A stretch of DNA of 64,000 bases. It comes from Sapria himalayana (lineage: Eukaryota > Streptophyta > Magnoliopsida > Malpighiales > Rafflesiaceae). A program made the translations under genes and the position numbers. This document shows, in pieces, positions 27,539 to 40,800 of the stretch. Under the pieces are notes generated by a model. It did no database searches and was not told where the DNA came from. It saw only the letters and a program-made list of their open reading frames with translations. The stretch is taken from NCBI GenBank assembly GCA_029783825.1, contig JAREIK010010346.1:1-64000 (forward strand), in the 5' to 3' direction. Every line of letters begins with the position of its first letter. Within the stretch, counting starts at the first letter, position 1.

Positions 27539-27572
<34 letters not shown>
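27150..27572. repeat. Compound (AT)n/(GT)n/(CA)n microsatellite cluster
   Basis: Contains GATA-like units at 27165-27183, (AT)n and (GT)n at 27245-27280, (CA)n at 27418-27451, long (AT)n at 27452-27480 and (GT)n at 27542-27572. Open frames of Tyr-Ile or Cys-Val across it are repeat by-products. Confidence 0.9.
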
Positions 27573-27575
<3 letters not shown>

Positions 27576-27740
27576 TGGGTAGTATCTGACCCAAGGCAAT
27601 CTACCCAAACAACAAGAGGAATGAATTCTTGACCAAACAAATGATGTTATTAATAGTTAATTAGGAATTCGGATTGAACTCGTAATCTTCAAATAGTTGT
27701 GAATTCAATAGCCTACAATCGAACCGCCATGCCATTATTA
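27571..27740 (-). mobile_element. Possible tRNA-derived SINE-like unit
   Basis: Read on the minus strand, a TGGCATGGCGG sequence resembling a pol III A box is followed about 50 nt later by GAGTTCAATCC, which fits the B-box consensus GTTCRANNC. About 100 nt of less AT-rich sequence with a GGGTAG...CTACCC pairing (27578-27607) follows, ending in an (AC)n tail. This matches SINE layout, but no flanking duplication was identified and I cannot assign a family. Confidence 0.4.
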
Positions 27741-27987
27741 GTTGCTATTATATTTTGATTTTAAAGCATTTGCATAAAATTGATGCCTAATTTAGATTAT
27801 TTTTTAAGTCATATCATTAATTTATGAATCACATTATTTAGAAAATTAAAATTTATATGACTGATATATATTATATCATGATTTTGTTTTAATGATGTTT
27901 TTTTTGAGATAATTATATTTTTATTTTTTGATGGATTATATATTATTGTGATACGGCAATAGTAATACGACTCGATATGCTTTATAA

Positions 27988-28023
27988 AATTTGATCTCTC
28001 ATAGAAGAATGAGAGATCAAATT
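27988..28023. repeat. Perfect 15-bp hairpin
   Basis: AATTTGATCTCTCAT at 27988-28002 pairs exactly with ATGAGAGATCAAATT at 28009-28023 across a 6-base loop. It is isolated in AT-rich DNA just before the element IV block and could be a relic of a small foldback element. Confidence 0.7.
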
Positions 28024-28084
28024 AAAGTGGTTGAAATATATGGGTTCTGTTTTGATTGTCTCCAAATATATTATAAATAGATAA

Positions 28085-28437
28085 AATTATATATAAACTT
28101 TTATACATTTATATAATCAATATGACATATATATAAATGTCTATGGTTTAATATATATAAACATATAACATTATATATAAATTGATTTGTTTATATAAAA
28201 TATAATGTTATATATAAATTTTTATAAATATGGATAAATGTTTACGAATATTTATACAATATTTACATAACACTATCCATTTATATAATTTTTTATATAA
28301 CATTATATAACATATAAAATGTTTATACCTATTTTTAAACATATATATAACATATAAATTTTTCAATAAATATATAATATTTATAATGTTTATATAAATT
28401 TGATATATATACTATATAATATTTATAAAAGTGTTAC

Positions 28438-28450
<13 letters not shown>
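28085..28450 (+). mobile_element. AT-rich block shared with CACTA element III
   Basis: About 360 bp align with 58380-58740 inside element III. Shared words include TATATAAACTTTTATACATT, ATATAATGTTATATATAAAT, ATATTTATAATGTTTATAT and AAAAGTGTTACATATAAATA. A pure (AT)n run follows at 28446-28486. The block marks the internal 5' part of a CACTA remnant (element IV). Confidence 0.7.
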
Positions 28451-28486
<36 letters not shown>

Positions 28487-28488
<2 letters not shown>

Positions 28489-29276
28489 ACATTTATAAAA
28501 ATATTTTAAACACAACAGCATATCAAAGCCAAAAGTAAGGTGTGGAAGAAGATGAGCTCCGATTGATTCCATTCAAGTGAAAAAGGAAAGATAGATGAGT
28601 AAATTTACCAATTGATGCAATGCAAGCCATTGAGTGAATAAGAGGTATTTTTTTGTTGCTTCTTTATACATATCTGGCATGTAGCATTAATCATGTTGTA
28701 ATTTGTTTCATATTTTTTAAGTTGGAATTTGCATATCACATTTGGTGGGGTTATTTTGGCTTTAGTGATAATGAATATGACTAGGCAAAAATAAGCATGA
28801 AGAATGCTGATTCTTTTTAGTTTTCTTAGTTAAAATATGAGTCCTTACTAGGTTAACTTTTCTTTTGCATAACTAGAAGGCTTTGAATATGTTGTTTTGG
28901 CCCATCATAGAGTCGGCAGAAAATAACAGCTAACACCCCAGTGTTAGCTGTTATATTTTGTGCCACCACTATTAATGTCACCATTACCCCAATTCTACTA
29001 CTGACTCCCTTCTTAGTCAGTCAGTGCCGCAACCCTCTTGATAATTGTAATTCCCCTTGCACCTATGCATCATAGTTTGTATTTATGAGGGAAAGCATCC
29101 ATAGTTTTCTTGCATTTTTAGGTTATAATATTTGGGGCTATTGCTATATTTTTGTTTGATGAAGAAATTAAGTAGTAGATACAATGGCATTTTTAGCAGC
29201 TAATGCAATTCTTTTTTTCATTAAGTTGTGCATGATGAACATCCTCCTCAGTTGGCCAAAGTATTATGTGATAAAC
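28487..29276. other. Unassigned sequence inside element IV
   Basis: Less AT-rich than its flanks, with no supported gene. It contains the hairpin at 28923-28954 and a plus-strand coding-like scrap ending DEHPPQLAKVLCDKLN before a stop at about 29283. It may be part of captured host sequence. Confidence 0.35.
28923..28954. repeat. Perfect 14-bp hairpin, CCCA loop
   Basis: ATAACAGCTAACAC (28923-28936) pairs perfectly with GTGTTAGCTGTTAT (28941-28954) across a four-base loop. Pairing of this length is unexpected in a mixed-composition sequence. It might be a small foldback or a relic of a transposon end; no run of T follows that would suggest a terminator. Confidence 0.75.
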
Positions 29277-29558
29277 TCAACTGATGTAAAAAGGTACACC
29301 TCTTCCACTTATATGTGTTGCCTTTATGATTAGGGTGTTAAAATCAACCAAGAACGATGGAACCCTAAACAAAGATAGCCATGAATAGTGAATGAAATTG
29401 ATCACTAAACCTTTAATGTGCAGGCCATCATGATCCTGATCTACCATTTTCATGAGATGACCATATATCAAGGCTTTGACACTGTCATACTGCTTATGCT
29501 GTTGCAGCCTAAAAATGTTCTTGATATTTTTATTTTCTCTGTAACTAAACTTAGACAT
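29277..29558 (-). pseudogene. TOP2: DNA topoisomerase II fragment (TOPRIM region)
   Basis: The intact enzyme is a nuclear ATP-dependent type II topoisomerase that passes one DNA duplex through another. On the minus strand the 93-residue frame contains LQQHKQYDSVKALIYGHLMK, then VDQDHDG, HIKGLVINFIHYSW and LFRVPSFLVDF, ending near IIKATHISG. These follow, in order, the eukaryotic TOP2 TOPRIM segment with its metal-binding D-x-D motif (usual form TDQDHDGSHIKGLLINFIH). Only about 75 of some 1,400-1,500 residues are present. No upstream (ATPase) or downstream (winged-helix, tower) sequence is recognisable, and substitutions such as H-D-G-L-H for S-H indicate relaxed selection. It lies between a CACTA-derived block (28085-28450) and a tnpA tail (30240-30450), in opposite orientation to them, suggesting capture. 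The match is from family memory but is strong. Confidence 0.85.
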
Positions 29559-30239
29559 CGATCAGCCATCCTTCAGATTAATGTCAATCACTTCTTCGAA
29601 AGGAATTGAGGTTCAAAACTTAGAATCCACATGCCTTGCAAGCAAATTCATATAGATACCTAATTGATAGAATCAGTAATGTGAAACTTTGTTTGACTGG
29701 AAGCCAAAAAAATTCATGAGCTCTATATTTTATGTACATCAGATTTTTTTATGTGTTTTCTGATCCTTATTATTCAAAACTAAAATGCATCATGAGTTTC
29801 AAATATGATATTCAATTCTAGTATCATGCAAGTTCAATAAACTGAAAGATTTTCATCTGAGTAATGTTGATTTCTTCATCCATATTATGTATGGGTCAGT
29901 TTTGAAACTGATGTAGGAGAAGATGGAATACAAGCTTCTTTCTCACAACGTGTCATATGGCTCTAGCAGTGGTCTACAATCTGTTAGTGGATTCTTTCAA
30001 GTTGATGATTCCAATAGCTACTAGGTAATGATTTTATTGCTTCCAAGTTCTAAAATAGTATGTTGGAAATTCAATATTTGTTTTATGGATTAAATTTTAC
30101 ACAATGATTGGTAAAGGCTATATATGTGCCGCAAAACTTGATAATTCTCCGAATCAGTATTCATCGTGCATATTGGTAAATGGTATATAAGTGATGGTCA
30201 TAAATATAAATTTTGCTAAATTAATATGTTGTCATCCTT
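29559..30239. other. Unassigned sequence inside element IV
   Basis: No gene is supported. A 33-codon plus-strand frame (29923-30024, starting MEYKLLSHNVSYG) reads like coding sequence but is too short and unplaced to name. Confidence 0.3.
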
Positions 30240-30914
30240 CGTATTGTTTAATTTTGAATAGATGTCTATGTAAGAAATGAAACAAGTGAATGATGAGATG
30301 AAAGAAATGAAGAATACAATGCAATAGAAGATGACCTATATGGAATAACAATTAGCAGCAATGATAAGATAGATAGCACACAAAGTTTTAGTAGAGTATC
30401 CACAATGGAGAGCCTAGCACAAATGGATCAGCTAATGATGAGGGTGATGATTTAGTTTAAAATGATTACATACCTATGTAATGTTTTTGTTTTAACTATG
30501 TATTTATTGTATCAAATTAATTTATTAACTACTTTTTTCATTTTGTTAATTATAAACAATGGCTTATAATATATGTTTTTATTCAATTTATTATAAAATT
30601 TAAAAATATGGAATCAAATTTTTTGTAAAAAAATAAAATTGTGAAAATAGATTTGGAATGAAAATTGCTAGAGAATTTTCCCAGCTAATTTAGCTAGAAA
30701 ATTTTCTATACAATTTCAATCACAAAAAATAATTACTCTTCTTAATTACGATTAAAATTAGCAAGGGAAAATTTATAATTAGCTAGGAAATTTCTATCGT
30801 TAAAATATTTGCTAGGGATTTTTCTCATTAATATTTTGTGATGAGCACTTTAGCTTGGGACAATTTCTATTGTTAATCCATTGTTATTCTATTTTAGTGA
30901 TGGAAAAAGCCCAT
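30240..30914 (+). mobile_element. CACTA element IV: tnpA tail plus truncated 3' end (family 1)
   Basis: Bases 30250-30430 parallel the tnpA coiled-coil tail of element I (repeated Met/Lys/Glu words, then 'tatggaataacaattagcagc' against 'tatggagtcacagttagtggc', and a final GGAGAGCCTAGCA-like end). Bases 30640-30914 carry family-1 subterminal motifs such as TAGCTAGGAAATTTC and GCTAGGGATTTTTC. The similarity to element II stops at GCCCAT (30909-30914); the last 46 bp, including the terminus, are absent and GATA satellite begins there. Confidence 0.75.
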
Positions 30915-31301
30915 ATCGATAGATTAATATACAAATAGATAGAAATATAGATAGATTGATAGATTGTTAGATAAAAATATAGAAACATAAATAGATGGAT
31001 AGATAGACAAACAGATATTTAGATAGATAGATAAACAAACAGATATTTAGATAGATATATAGACATACAGATAGAGAGATAGATAAACATACAGATAGAA
31101 AGATAGATAGATAGATATATATATAATATATATATATAAACATATAGAACTATATTAAGAAAGATATATAGATAGATAGATAGATAGACGAATATACAGA
31201 TATACAAATAGATAGAAAGAAAGACAAATATATAGATAGATAGTCATATAGTGAGTAATATAGATAGATAGAATGATAGATATATAGATAGATAGTTAGA
31301 C

Positions 31302-31339
<38 letters not shown>

Positions 31340-31572
31340 GATACATAGATATATTTTAAATAAATAGATAGATTGCATAGAAAGACAAATAGATAATATA
31401 ATATATATAGACAGGTAGATATACAAATATATAGACAAATAGATAAATAGCTAGATAGATAGATAGATAGTCATATAGACAGATAGATATATTAGTAAAT
31501 AGAAAGATAGATAAATAGATAAATATATAAAAATATAGATAGACATAGAAAAAGATAGATTAATAGATAGAT

Positions 31573-31626
<54 letters not shown>

Positions 31627-31956
31627 GACAAATAGATAGGTAAATTGATCAACGAATAGATAGACATTTTAATTGAAAGATAGATAGACATATAGATAGG
31701 CAAATAGATAGGTAGATATTAGACAGATAGATAGTATATATCAACAGACAAATAAATAATTAGACAGATAGATATATTTTTATATAGATGATTAGATTGA
31801 TTGATAGATGGACATATAGATAAATATATAGATATAGAATTATATATAGACAGATAAATAAATAAATAGATAGACAACCAAATAGATATACAAATTGATA
31901 TAGAGAGAGAGAGATAGATAAATAAAAAGTAGGTAGATAGATAGAAAGATAGTTAT

Positions 31957-31987
<31 letters not shown>

Positions 31988-32005
31988 TACAAAAAAATAT
32001 ACAAC

Positions 32006-32076
<71 letters not shown>

Positions 32077-35000
32077 TAAATAGATAGATATATCAATTGA
32101 TAGATTGATAGATAAATAGATAGACAGATATATAGATAGATTGATAAAGAGAAGATAAATAAATAGATAGCCAAATAAATAGATAGATAGACATGTAGAT
32201 AAATAGATAGATAAACAGATAGATAGTCAGATAAATAGACAAATATATAGATAGACAGAATGATAGATTAATAGAAATATAGATAGACACATAGACAAAC
32301 ATATTGAAAAACATATAGATAGACAGATAGAAAGATAGATAGACAAATAGCTTATAAATAGGTAGATATAAAAATTGACGCATGGATAGATAGACATGTA
32401 GACATATAGATAGATAGATATACAGACAAATGGACAGACATATAATAGATACTTGGAATAATAGAAAGGCAAATATATAGACAGATAGATAGAAAGCTAG
32501 ATTAAAGACAGATAGATAGATAGATAAAAATATAGTTAGACATATAGACATACATATAGATAGACAATAGAGAGACAAATATATAGATAGATAAGAAAAC
32601 ATTTAGATAGATAGATAGATAGAAAGATTGTTAATGAGATAGAAAAATATATTGAGTGATTGATTGATAAGACATATTAATAGCCATATTAATAGATATA
32701 TAGTAGACAAATTGGATGGATAGATTGAAAGATAGATAGATCAAAAAATTGATAGATAGATAGATTGATTGATAAATAGATAAAATAAACATATAGATAG
32801 ATAGATAGAAAGATAAATAGATAGATAGATAGATAGACAGAAGATAGATAGATAGACAGAAATATAGATTGATAGACAGAAGATAGATAGATAGACAGAA
32901 ATATAGATAGATAGACAGAAAGATTGATAGATAGACAGAAAGATAGATAGATAGATATATAGATAGATAAATAGATAGATAGATAGATAGATACATAGAT
33001 AGATAGATAGAGATATAGACAAATAGATAGATAAATAGATATACAAACATATAAACAAATAAATAAATAAACAGATATTCATATAGATAGATAGATAAAT
33101 AAATAGATATAAAGATAGACAGATGGACAGACGGACAGACAGATAGATATAAATATAGATAGGTAGATATTCTGATAGATATATAAATAAATAGATATAT
33201 AGATCATTGACCGAAATAGATAGATAGATAGACATATAGATAGATAGATAGATAGACAAACATATAAATAGCCAGATAGACATATAGACCGATAAGCATA
33301 CAAATAGATAGTCAGATAGGTAGAATGGTATGTAGACCGATACATAGACAGATAGACAGATAGATTGATAGATACATAGACAACCAAATAAATAAATAGA
33401 TAGATAGATAAATAGATAGATAAATAGATAGATAAATAGATAGATAGACAAATAGAAAGATAGACAACACACATAGAGATAAAAACATATAGATGGATAG
33501 ACAGATAGATAAACAAATAGATAGATAGATATATAGATTGATAGACTGACAAAAAAAATTAGAAAGATAGATATATATATAGACAAATTCATAGATAGAT
33601 TGTTAGATAGATTGGTAAATAGATTCATAGATAGATTGATATACATATTGTTAAAGAGGATGATAGATAGATTTTTACATAGGTTTATAGATAGATTGAT
33701 ATATTAATTCATAGATTTATTGATAGACAAATTTATAGTTAGGATGATAGAAAGATTGGTAGATAGATAGACAGGTAGATTAATAAACAGACATATAGAT
33801 GGATAGATAAATAGACATATTGATAGGTAGGTAGATTGTCATATATATATTAATATAGACAGATAGGTAGATAGATAAACAAATTATTACACAGAAAGAT
33901 GGATAAATAAATATGTAGATAGATATATAGGTAAGGAGATAAGTAGATATATAAAGATATACAGATAGATAAATAGATAGAGAGAAAGATAAATATATAT
34001 GAGATAGTCAGATAGATAAATAGAAAGATAGACAAATAGATTGATAGATAGACAAATAGATAGACATATAGATAGAAAGACAGATTGATTGATAGATAGA
34101 TAAACAAACATATAGATAGATAGGTAGATATATAGACAGATAAATAAATAGATAGATAGATTAATAGATAGATAGATTAATAGATAGATTAATAGACATA
34201 TTGATAAACTAATTGATAGACATTTTGAAATATTGATTGATAGATAAATATATAGATAGACAGAGAGAGATATAAATATTTATATATATATAGTCAGATA
34301 GACAAATAGATAAATAGACAAATAGATAAATAGATTTATAGATAAATTGTAAGATAGATAGATAGATAGATAAATACATGGATCAATAGATAAATTATTA
34401 GACATACAAATAGATATATAGATAGATTAATTGAATGAAAGATAGATAGATAGATATATAAATAGATAGATAGTTAGCTAGATAGATAAATAGATAAATA
34501 TTAAAATAGGTAGACAAAAAGATAGAAAGATAGATAGATAAACATAGACATATACAAAAAGATATACATAGATATAGATAGATAGATAGATTGATTGAAG
34601 GAAAAATAGATAGACAAATAGATAGACAACTAGATAAATAGATAGACAGATAGAAAGACAGATAGATAAATAGATATATAGATAGACAAACCAATAAGAA
34701 AATAGATCGATAGATAAATAGAGAGTCAAATAAAAAGACATATAGATAAAGCTAGATAAAAAGATAAATATATAGACAGATTGACAGACAAATAGACATA
34801 TATATGAACAAACATAATTATATAGACAGAAATATAAGCAGAGATATAGATAAAAAGACAGATAGACATAAAGATAACCAAATAAATAAACATACATATA
34901 TACCGAAAGAAAGAAAGATAAATAGATAGGTCAAATTGATAGATATATATACCTACTTATAGATAGACAAATAGATAAACATATAGAAAGATAGACATAT

Positions 35001-36559
35001 AGACATATATGTGGATAGAGAGACAGATAGATATATAGATAGACATATATAAAGATTGATAGATATAAACAAACAAATAGATAGAAAAATAGACAAATTA
35101 TAGATATACCAATATAAAGATAGATAAATAAATAAATACATATACAAATTTAAATAAGTAGATAGATATATAGATAGACTGATATAAAGATAAATAGATA
35201 GATAGTTAAATAGATAGACATACATATAGATAGATAGATAGATAGACAAATAGTTATACAAAAAGATAGATATATTGATAGACATATAGAAATACAAATA
35301 GATTGATAGATAGATTGATACATAGTAGATAGACAGACATATAGATATGTATATATATATATATAGGCAGATAATTAGATAGATAGATAGAAAGATAAAT
35401 AGATAAAAAGACATAGATAGATGATAGATAGATACATAGATAGATAGATAGATAAATAGATAAATAGATAGATAGAAAGATATATATATATATATAGACA
35501 GATAGATAAAAAGATATATAGATTGATAAATAGATTGAAAGATATATAGATAGATAGATTGATTGAATGTTAGAAAGAAAAAAAATAGATAGATAGCTAA
35601 GCAAATATATATACTAATAGATAGAAAGATTAATAGATAGATAGATAGAATGATAGTTAGATAGATAGATACAGATAGATCGACAAATAAATAAATAAAT
35701 AGACAGATAGTTAGAAAAATAGATAGATAGATAGATAAATTGACAAACATATAGATAGATAGATATATAGATAGATAGACTAACAGATAGATAGATAGAT
35801 AGATATATTATTATATTAATAGATCACAAATAAATAGATATATTTATAGACAGGTCAGATAGTTAGATAGATTGATAAATAGATAGATAGATATATAGAT
35901 AGACAGATAGACATATAGATAGACAATTCGATATACATATAGATAGACAAATAAGTATATAGATAGATAGATATAAAGGATAGATAGACATATAGTAAGA
36001 TGGATAGATAGATGGATAGATAGACGGATAGATAGGTAGATAGATAGACATATAGATAGACGAATAGATAGAGAATTAGACAGATAGATTGATTAGTTGA
36101 TAGATAGAAAAATACATAGTTAGATATATATTCAATTTGATAGACAGAATAATAGATATATTGATAGACAAATTGATAATTAGTTTGATATATAGATTGA
36201 TAGCTAGATTGTAGATAGATAGATAGATAAATAAATAGATAGATATATATATATGATTGATTAATTGACTGATAGATAGATAGATCATTTGATTGATTGA
36301 CTAATAGATAAGTAGATCGATAGATTGATAAAATGATAGTTAGATAGATAGACAAATAAAAATACATTTTTATAGAAAGATCGATGGAAAAATAACATAA
36401 TGAAAGAAATAAAGATACATAGAAAAATATATAGAGAGATAGATAGATAGATATACATCACATAGATAGACAAATAGACAAATAGATAGATAAACATATA
36501 CATAGATAGATATAATTGATGATAGATAGATAGATACATAAAGAGATAGATATATAGAC

Positions 36560-36590
<31 letters not shown>

Positions 36591-37882
36591 GATATATATA
36601 TAGACAGATAGATATATAGATAGTTAGATAGATAGAAAGATAGATAGATAGTAAGTTAAATCAATTGATACACAGATAGACAAATAGATAGAAAGATAGA
36701 TAGATACACGGCTAGATATATTATATTTGATAGTAGATGGATAGATAGATAGTCAGATAAACATATAGATAAATAAATTGAAAGATAGATTAATAGATAG
36801 ATTGATAGACATATAGATTGTTTGATAGATAGATTGATAGACTAATTAATATACTTTTTCAATGATAGATAATTAGACAGATAGATAGACATAGGAATAA
36901 AAAGAAAGCTAAATAAATTGATAGAAAAATAGATAGATAGATAGATTCATTGATTGATTGAATTAAAGATAGATAAAAAGAAAAATAGACAAACAAATAG
37001 ACAGATAGAAAAATGAATATATAGATAAAAAGATAGACAAGCATATAGATAGATGACCACACCTAGGCAAAAATAGATAGATAGGCAGATAGATAGAGAG
37101 ATAGACATCCAAATAGACAGACAAACAAATAGATAAATAGATACATAGATTGACAGACAAATCTTTATATAGATTAATACATAGAAAGAAAGATAGATGG
37201 ATAGACAGATAAATAGATAGATAGATAAATAAATAGGTAGTTAGATATATAGAATCATAGATAAACAAATAGACAGACAAATAGTTAGTTTGTTAGTCAT
37301 ACAGATATACAATTAGATAGACAGACACATATACCCAAAAATAAAAATATATAGATTAATATATAAATAGACAGATAGAAAGATAGATAGACAAATCAAC
37401 AATAGATAGATAGATAAAGAGATAGATAGATATATTGATTGATTGATATTTAGTTAGATGGATAGAAGATAGAGAGACAAATAAATAGGCAGAGATACAT
37501 CCAGATAGATAGATATATAAAAGATAGAAAGATAGATATACAAATAGATATACAAAGAAATAGATATACATTTACATAGATATAAGGCAAATAGATAGAC
37601 AGACAAACGGAAATTCAAATTGATAGATAAATTGGAAAATAAATAGATAGATAGATAGACAAAACTATAGACATATAGACATATATAAAGATAGATAGAT
37701 AGAATGATAAATAGATAGACATATACAGATAGATAGATAGATATGTAGATAGATAGACAGATAGATAGGTAGTTAGATAGATAGATATATTGATTTATTT
37801 ATTTATTTATTTATAAATATATAGATAAATATATAGATAATAGAAAGGCAAATATATAAGCAAATAGATAGTCAAATAGATA
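30915..37882 (+). repeat. GATA/GACA satellite, block 2
   Basis: Same degenerate tetranucleotide sequence and polarity as block 1, with (AT)n runs at about 31300-31335, 31576-31621 and 32038-32072. A ~48-bp repeat (AGACAGAAGATAGATAGATAG type) lies at 32833-32945. The last 159 bp (37724-37882) recur on the far side of the organellar insertion. The Tyr-Leu-Ser-Ile frames, up to 301 codons on the minus strand, are repeat by-products. Confidence 0.95.
37724..37882 (+). repeat. Left copy of duplicated flank of the organellar insertion
   Basis: Aligns without gaps to 45613-45771 (constant offset 7889) with about three mismatches by hand count, including the ATTTATTTATTTATTTATAA landmark. The match stops exactly where organellar sequence begins (37883). 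Confidence 0.9.
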
Positions 37883-40800
37883 AGGGAACATGAATAACGA
37901 ACTACGCTATTGAAGAAGATTGGCTCTCATGTTAGCAGTGCTCTTTCCTAAGTGCACAAAGAAAGGGATATATTTCATTACCCGTACACAACAACAAGGG
38001 TCGCCCTATTTAAGATAAGCAAGAAAAGGTGCCTAATAATATTCCAATCTTGAGCACACTCGTCAAACAAATAAGCAAATAAGGTAATTGATTCGCTTAG
38101 TACTAGCGTACTAAGGATTGATGTGGGCCTTACGCAATTCATTTTCCATCCTATTCAATTGAAGTCCCCTAGGTATGCTCCTTATTTTTGAGGATAGCTT
38201 GGTTATCTTTTTGGGCAAGCCCCTTTTCACGCAAGATAATCATAAAATGAAAAAGAAACCTTCCCTAAGGGTGTAAACATAACTTGTGTAAAGGTCCCTA
38301 TAGTAGTCTCTTGATTACTGGATAAATCCCTTTCCAGCTGTCCCCTTGATGTAGGCATTTCAGTAGGCAAAGGAAATCCATCAGGCAGGTAAACTAAGAA
38401 TCTCTCGGAAGTTTGGGTTGCTGTCAGTGCAGGCCAATCTGAATCTAATTCCTTCTCCATGTCTGCCAAGCCAGGTGAGTTTTTTGGGGTTTTAGTTTTC
38501 GTTCCAACTCAAGTTGGGATTTGAGTTTAAGTTATCCTTTTCTCTTCAATTGCTAATGCCTTTTTCAGATGAGAGGTGTGGTGTAATAGTGAGGAAGCAA
38601 GCCTTTCCTCTTAGCCAGCAGGAAAGGGCCTAGCAGTTCTTACAATACCAGTAGTAATAGATAGGATACCTTACGGAGATACCTTTCATTCTAATTAGAC
38701 TAGTTAGATTTTCTCAAAAAAGCTTAGGAAAGCTGGTTTAGGAAAGGCAGTTTCACAAGTGTCTAAGTAAGAAAAGAGAAAAGTGAGTCATCTAAGGCAA
38801 GCCGCCTTGGGCGAAATAAAACCCTTTTTTTATCTGCGCATATTCCCTTTATATAGAGTCAGAGTAGTAGAGTAGTAAATAGACTTTCAATAGACTATCC
38901 TTTGGCCGCCTCAAGTAAAGTCTCATAAGTAGTTCCTTATTCAATTTCTACTGTAATCGAGTTCAAGTAGTTGATAGCACCAGTCTAAGTAAAAGTAGTT
39001 ATCTCTTGTCTAAGAAGTAGTAAACTATGCGTAAGCAGTATTTGACTTTGGATAAGGAATAGTTCTTGCCTATCTCTCAGGAGTATTTGCCTATTCATAA
39101 GTAGTCATTGACGATCCATAACCTTTCTCAGTATTTCACCTCTTGGGCAAGCCAGAATCAGGAATTCTGAAAAGCTAGTATCTTTTTACCTCACCCCTTT
39201 TTTTATCCTTTAGCTCGAGAGAGAGGAAAGCCTTTACAAAAAAATAAAGTTTTTTTTTCCAAAGCCCTATCTAAGCTAAGTAAAGCATTATTATTATAAT
39301 AAATGGCAAGCGGGTTTTAAGTGAAATCCCTGTGGGCCTTTTCCAGAAGTCTATTGAATTTCCTCTCCTTCTGTTATTTTCCTAAGTTAAGCTCCTTGTC
39401 AAGCCGGCTAGGTAAATAAAAATAATATAATTGCAGTCTTAAAGTAAGCAAGCTCAATTGCAATGGAAAAGTCCTAAGCTAAGCGTATCAAATTGGAGGC
39501 CTTGTTTTTAAGGGTTTCAGTGCATAGGTAAAGTGAAAGTAAGCCCATGTATTTCGAGGGTTAAGCTCTTGCCTTATAGGAAAGCCGCTATCTTTTCATA
39601 TCCTCAAGTTCCAACATCGGAAGGATTATTGAAGACAATAAAGTTTTAAATCAATCCATCAGAGATAGGTTCAGTCCCATTAGTCCCTGGCCCTTATGTG
39701 CCCTTCACTCTGTCGTCCCTCCTCCTTACTCTAGTGTTGAACCAGTAAAAGAGTCCCATGATCGGAGCATATTTTTGCCTTTTGAAGTGAGATATTTCCT
39801 TATCATCAAAGATTAGATATAAATGTAACCATCTCCTCAAAGCAAAGGAAGTCAAAAAAGCAAGTTTTCAAACAGGAATCTTTCTATCTCAAGCCATCAG
39901 TAAAAGGCAATCGATTGGGATCGCTCTGATCTTTATCTTTATCTATAATCTATGGGAGAATACTCATAGTTCTTGGGATGTTTCGGGGGCTTCCTGTCTT
40001 TGTCAACCTCTCCTCGACTTCCCTTTATATATATATGAATAAATCTGACTTTATGAGTTAATTAAGAGAATAGTTATGTAATACTCATACATACTAGGAA
40101 AATAAAAGGTTTGAGATTCATTGTAAGTTCCTTCTCTCTGCGAGCGAGTTCGAGTGCTAGTTCCAGCATATCCTAGAAGCAATTAACATTTTTAAAGTGA
40201 AAAAAAAGAATACTACAAGTAATACGTGGTAGGGCTAACATATAGGATTCCCTTAGAGAAGATGCTTTCTTCCTTACTATCATATGCTCTCTCTCAGGTC
40301 AATCCAGCTAGCGGGTAAAAAATGGAATTTTTATTTAAAAAAAAGAGTTTGCCTGCTCGGAGAGATCTAGTTTCAGTTTCAGTTGCTATCCATCCTGTTG
40401 AAGTGAAGTAGCTTTCGATCAGCCATAGTCAATAGGGGGGGTGAATCCAGTCCCGTAGCTTTTGGCGAGTTTTTCAGTCTTAGTTCCCATCCATGTCGGT
40501 GAAGAATGCTAAGCCCCTCCAGGTAGTATATCAGTAGCTCCTCCAGTGTCAACAGGGGAGGGCGCTATAGATAAGAGATCTTTTTATTTCCCTGGTATAG
40601 TAATATAATGGAATAGTAAATAGAATAGGCAATAGTCAATAGATTTTCAAGTAGTTTCTATTCAAATAGAATACTATAAATACAATCTTGCATATTCATT
40701 TTTTGACTGAAAGCTTTATGTGTTAAGCACAAGGCCTAGGACTGAGGACGCAAGGCAGGGGATAACTAAGTTTTACTTAAGGAAAAAAAAACCCGAGATT

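Noticed and set aside
27135..27640. Thr-His and Tyr-Ile open frames
   Set aside because: Microsatellite translation only.
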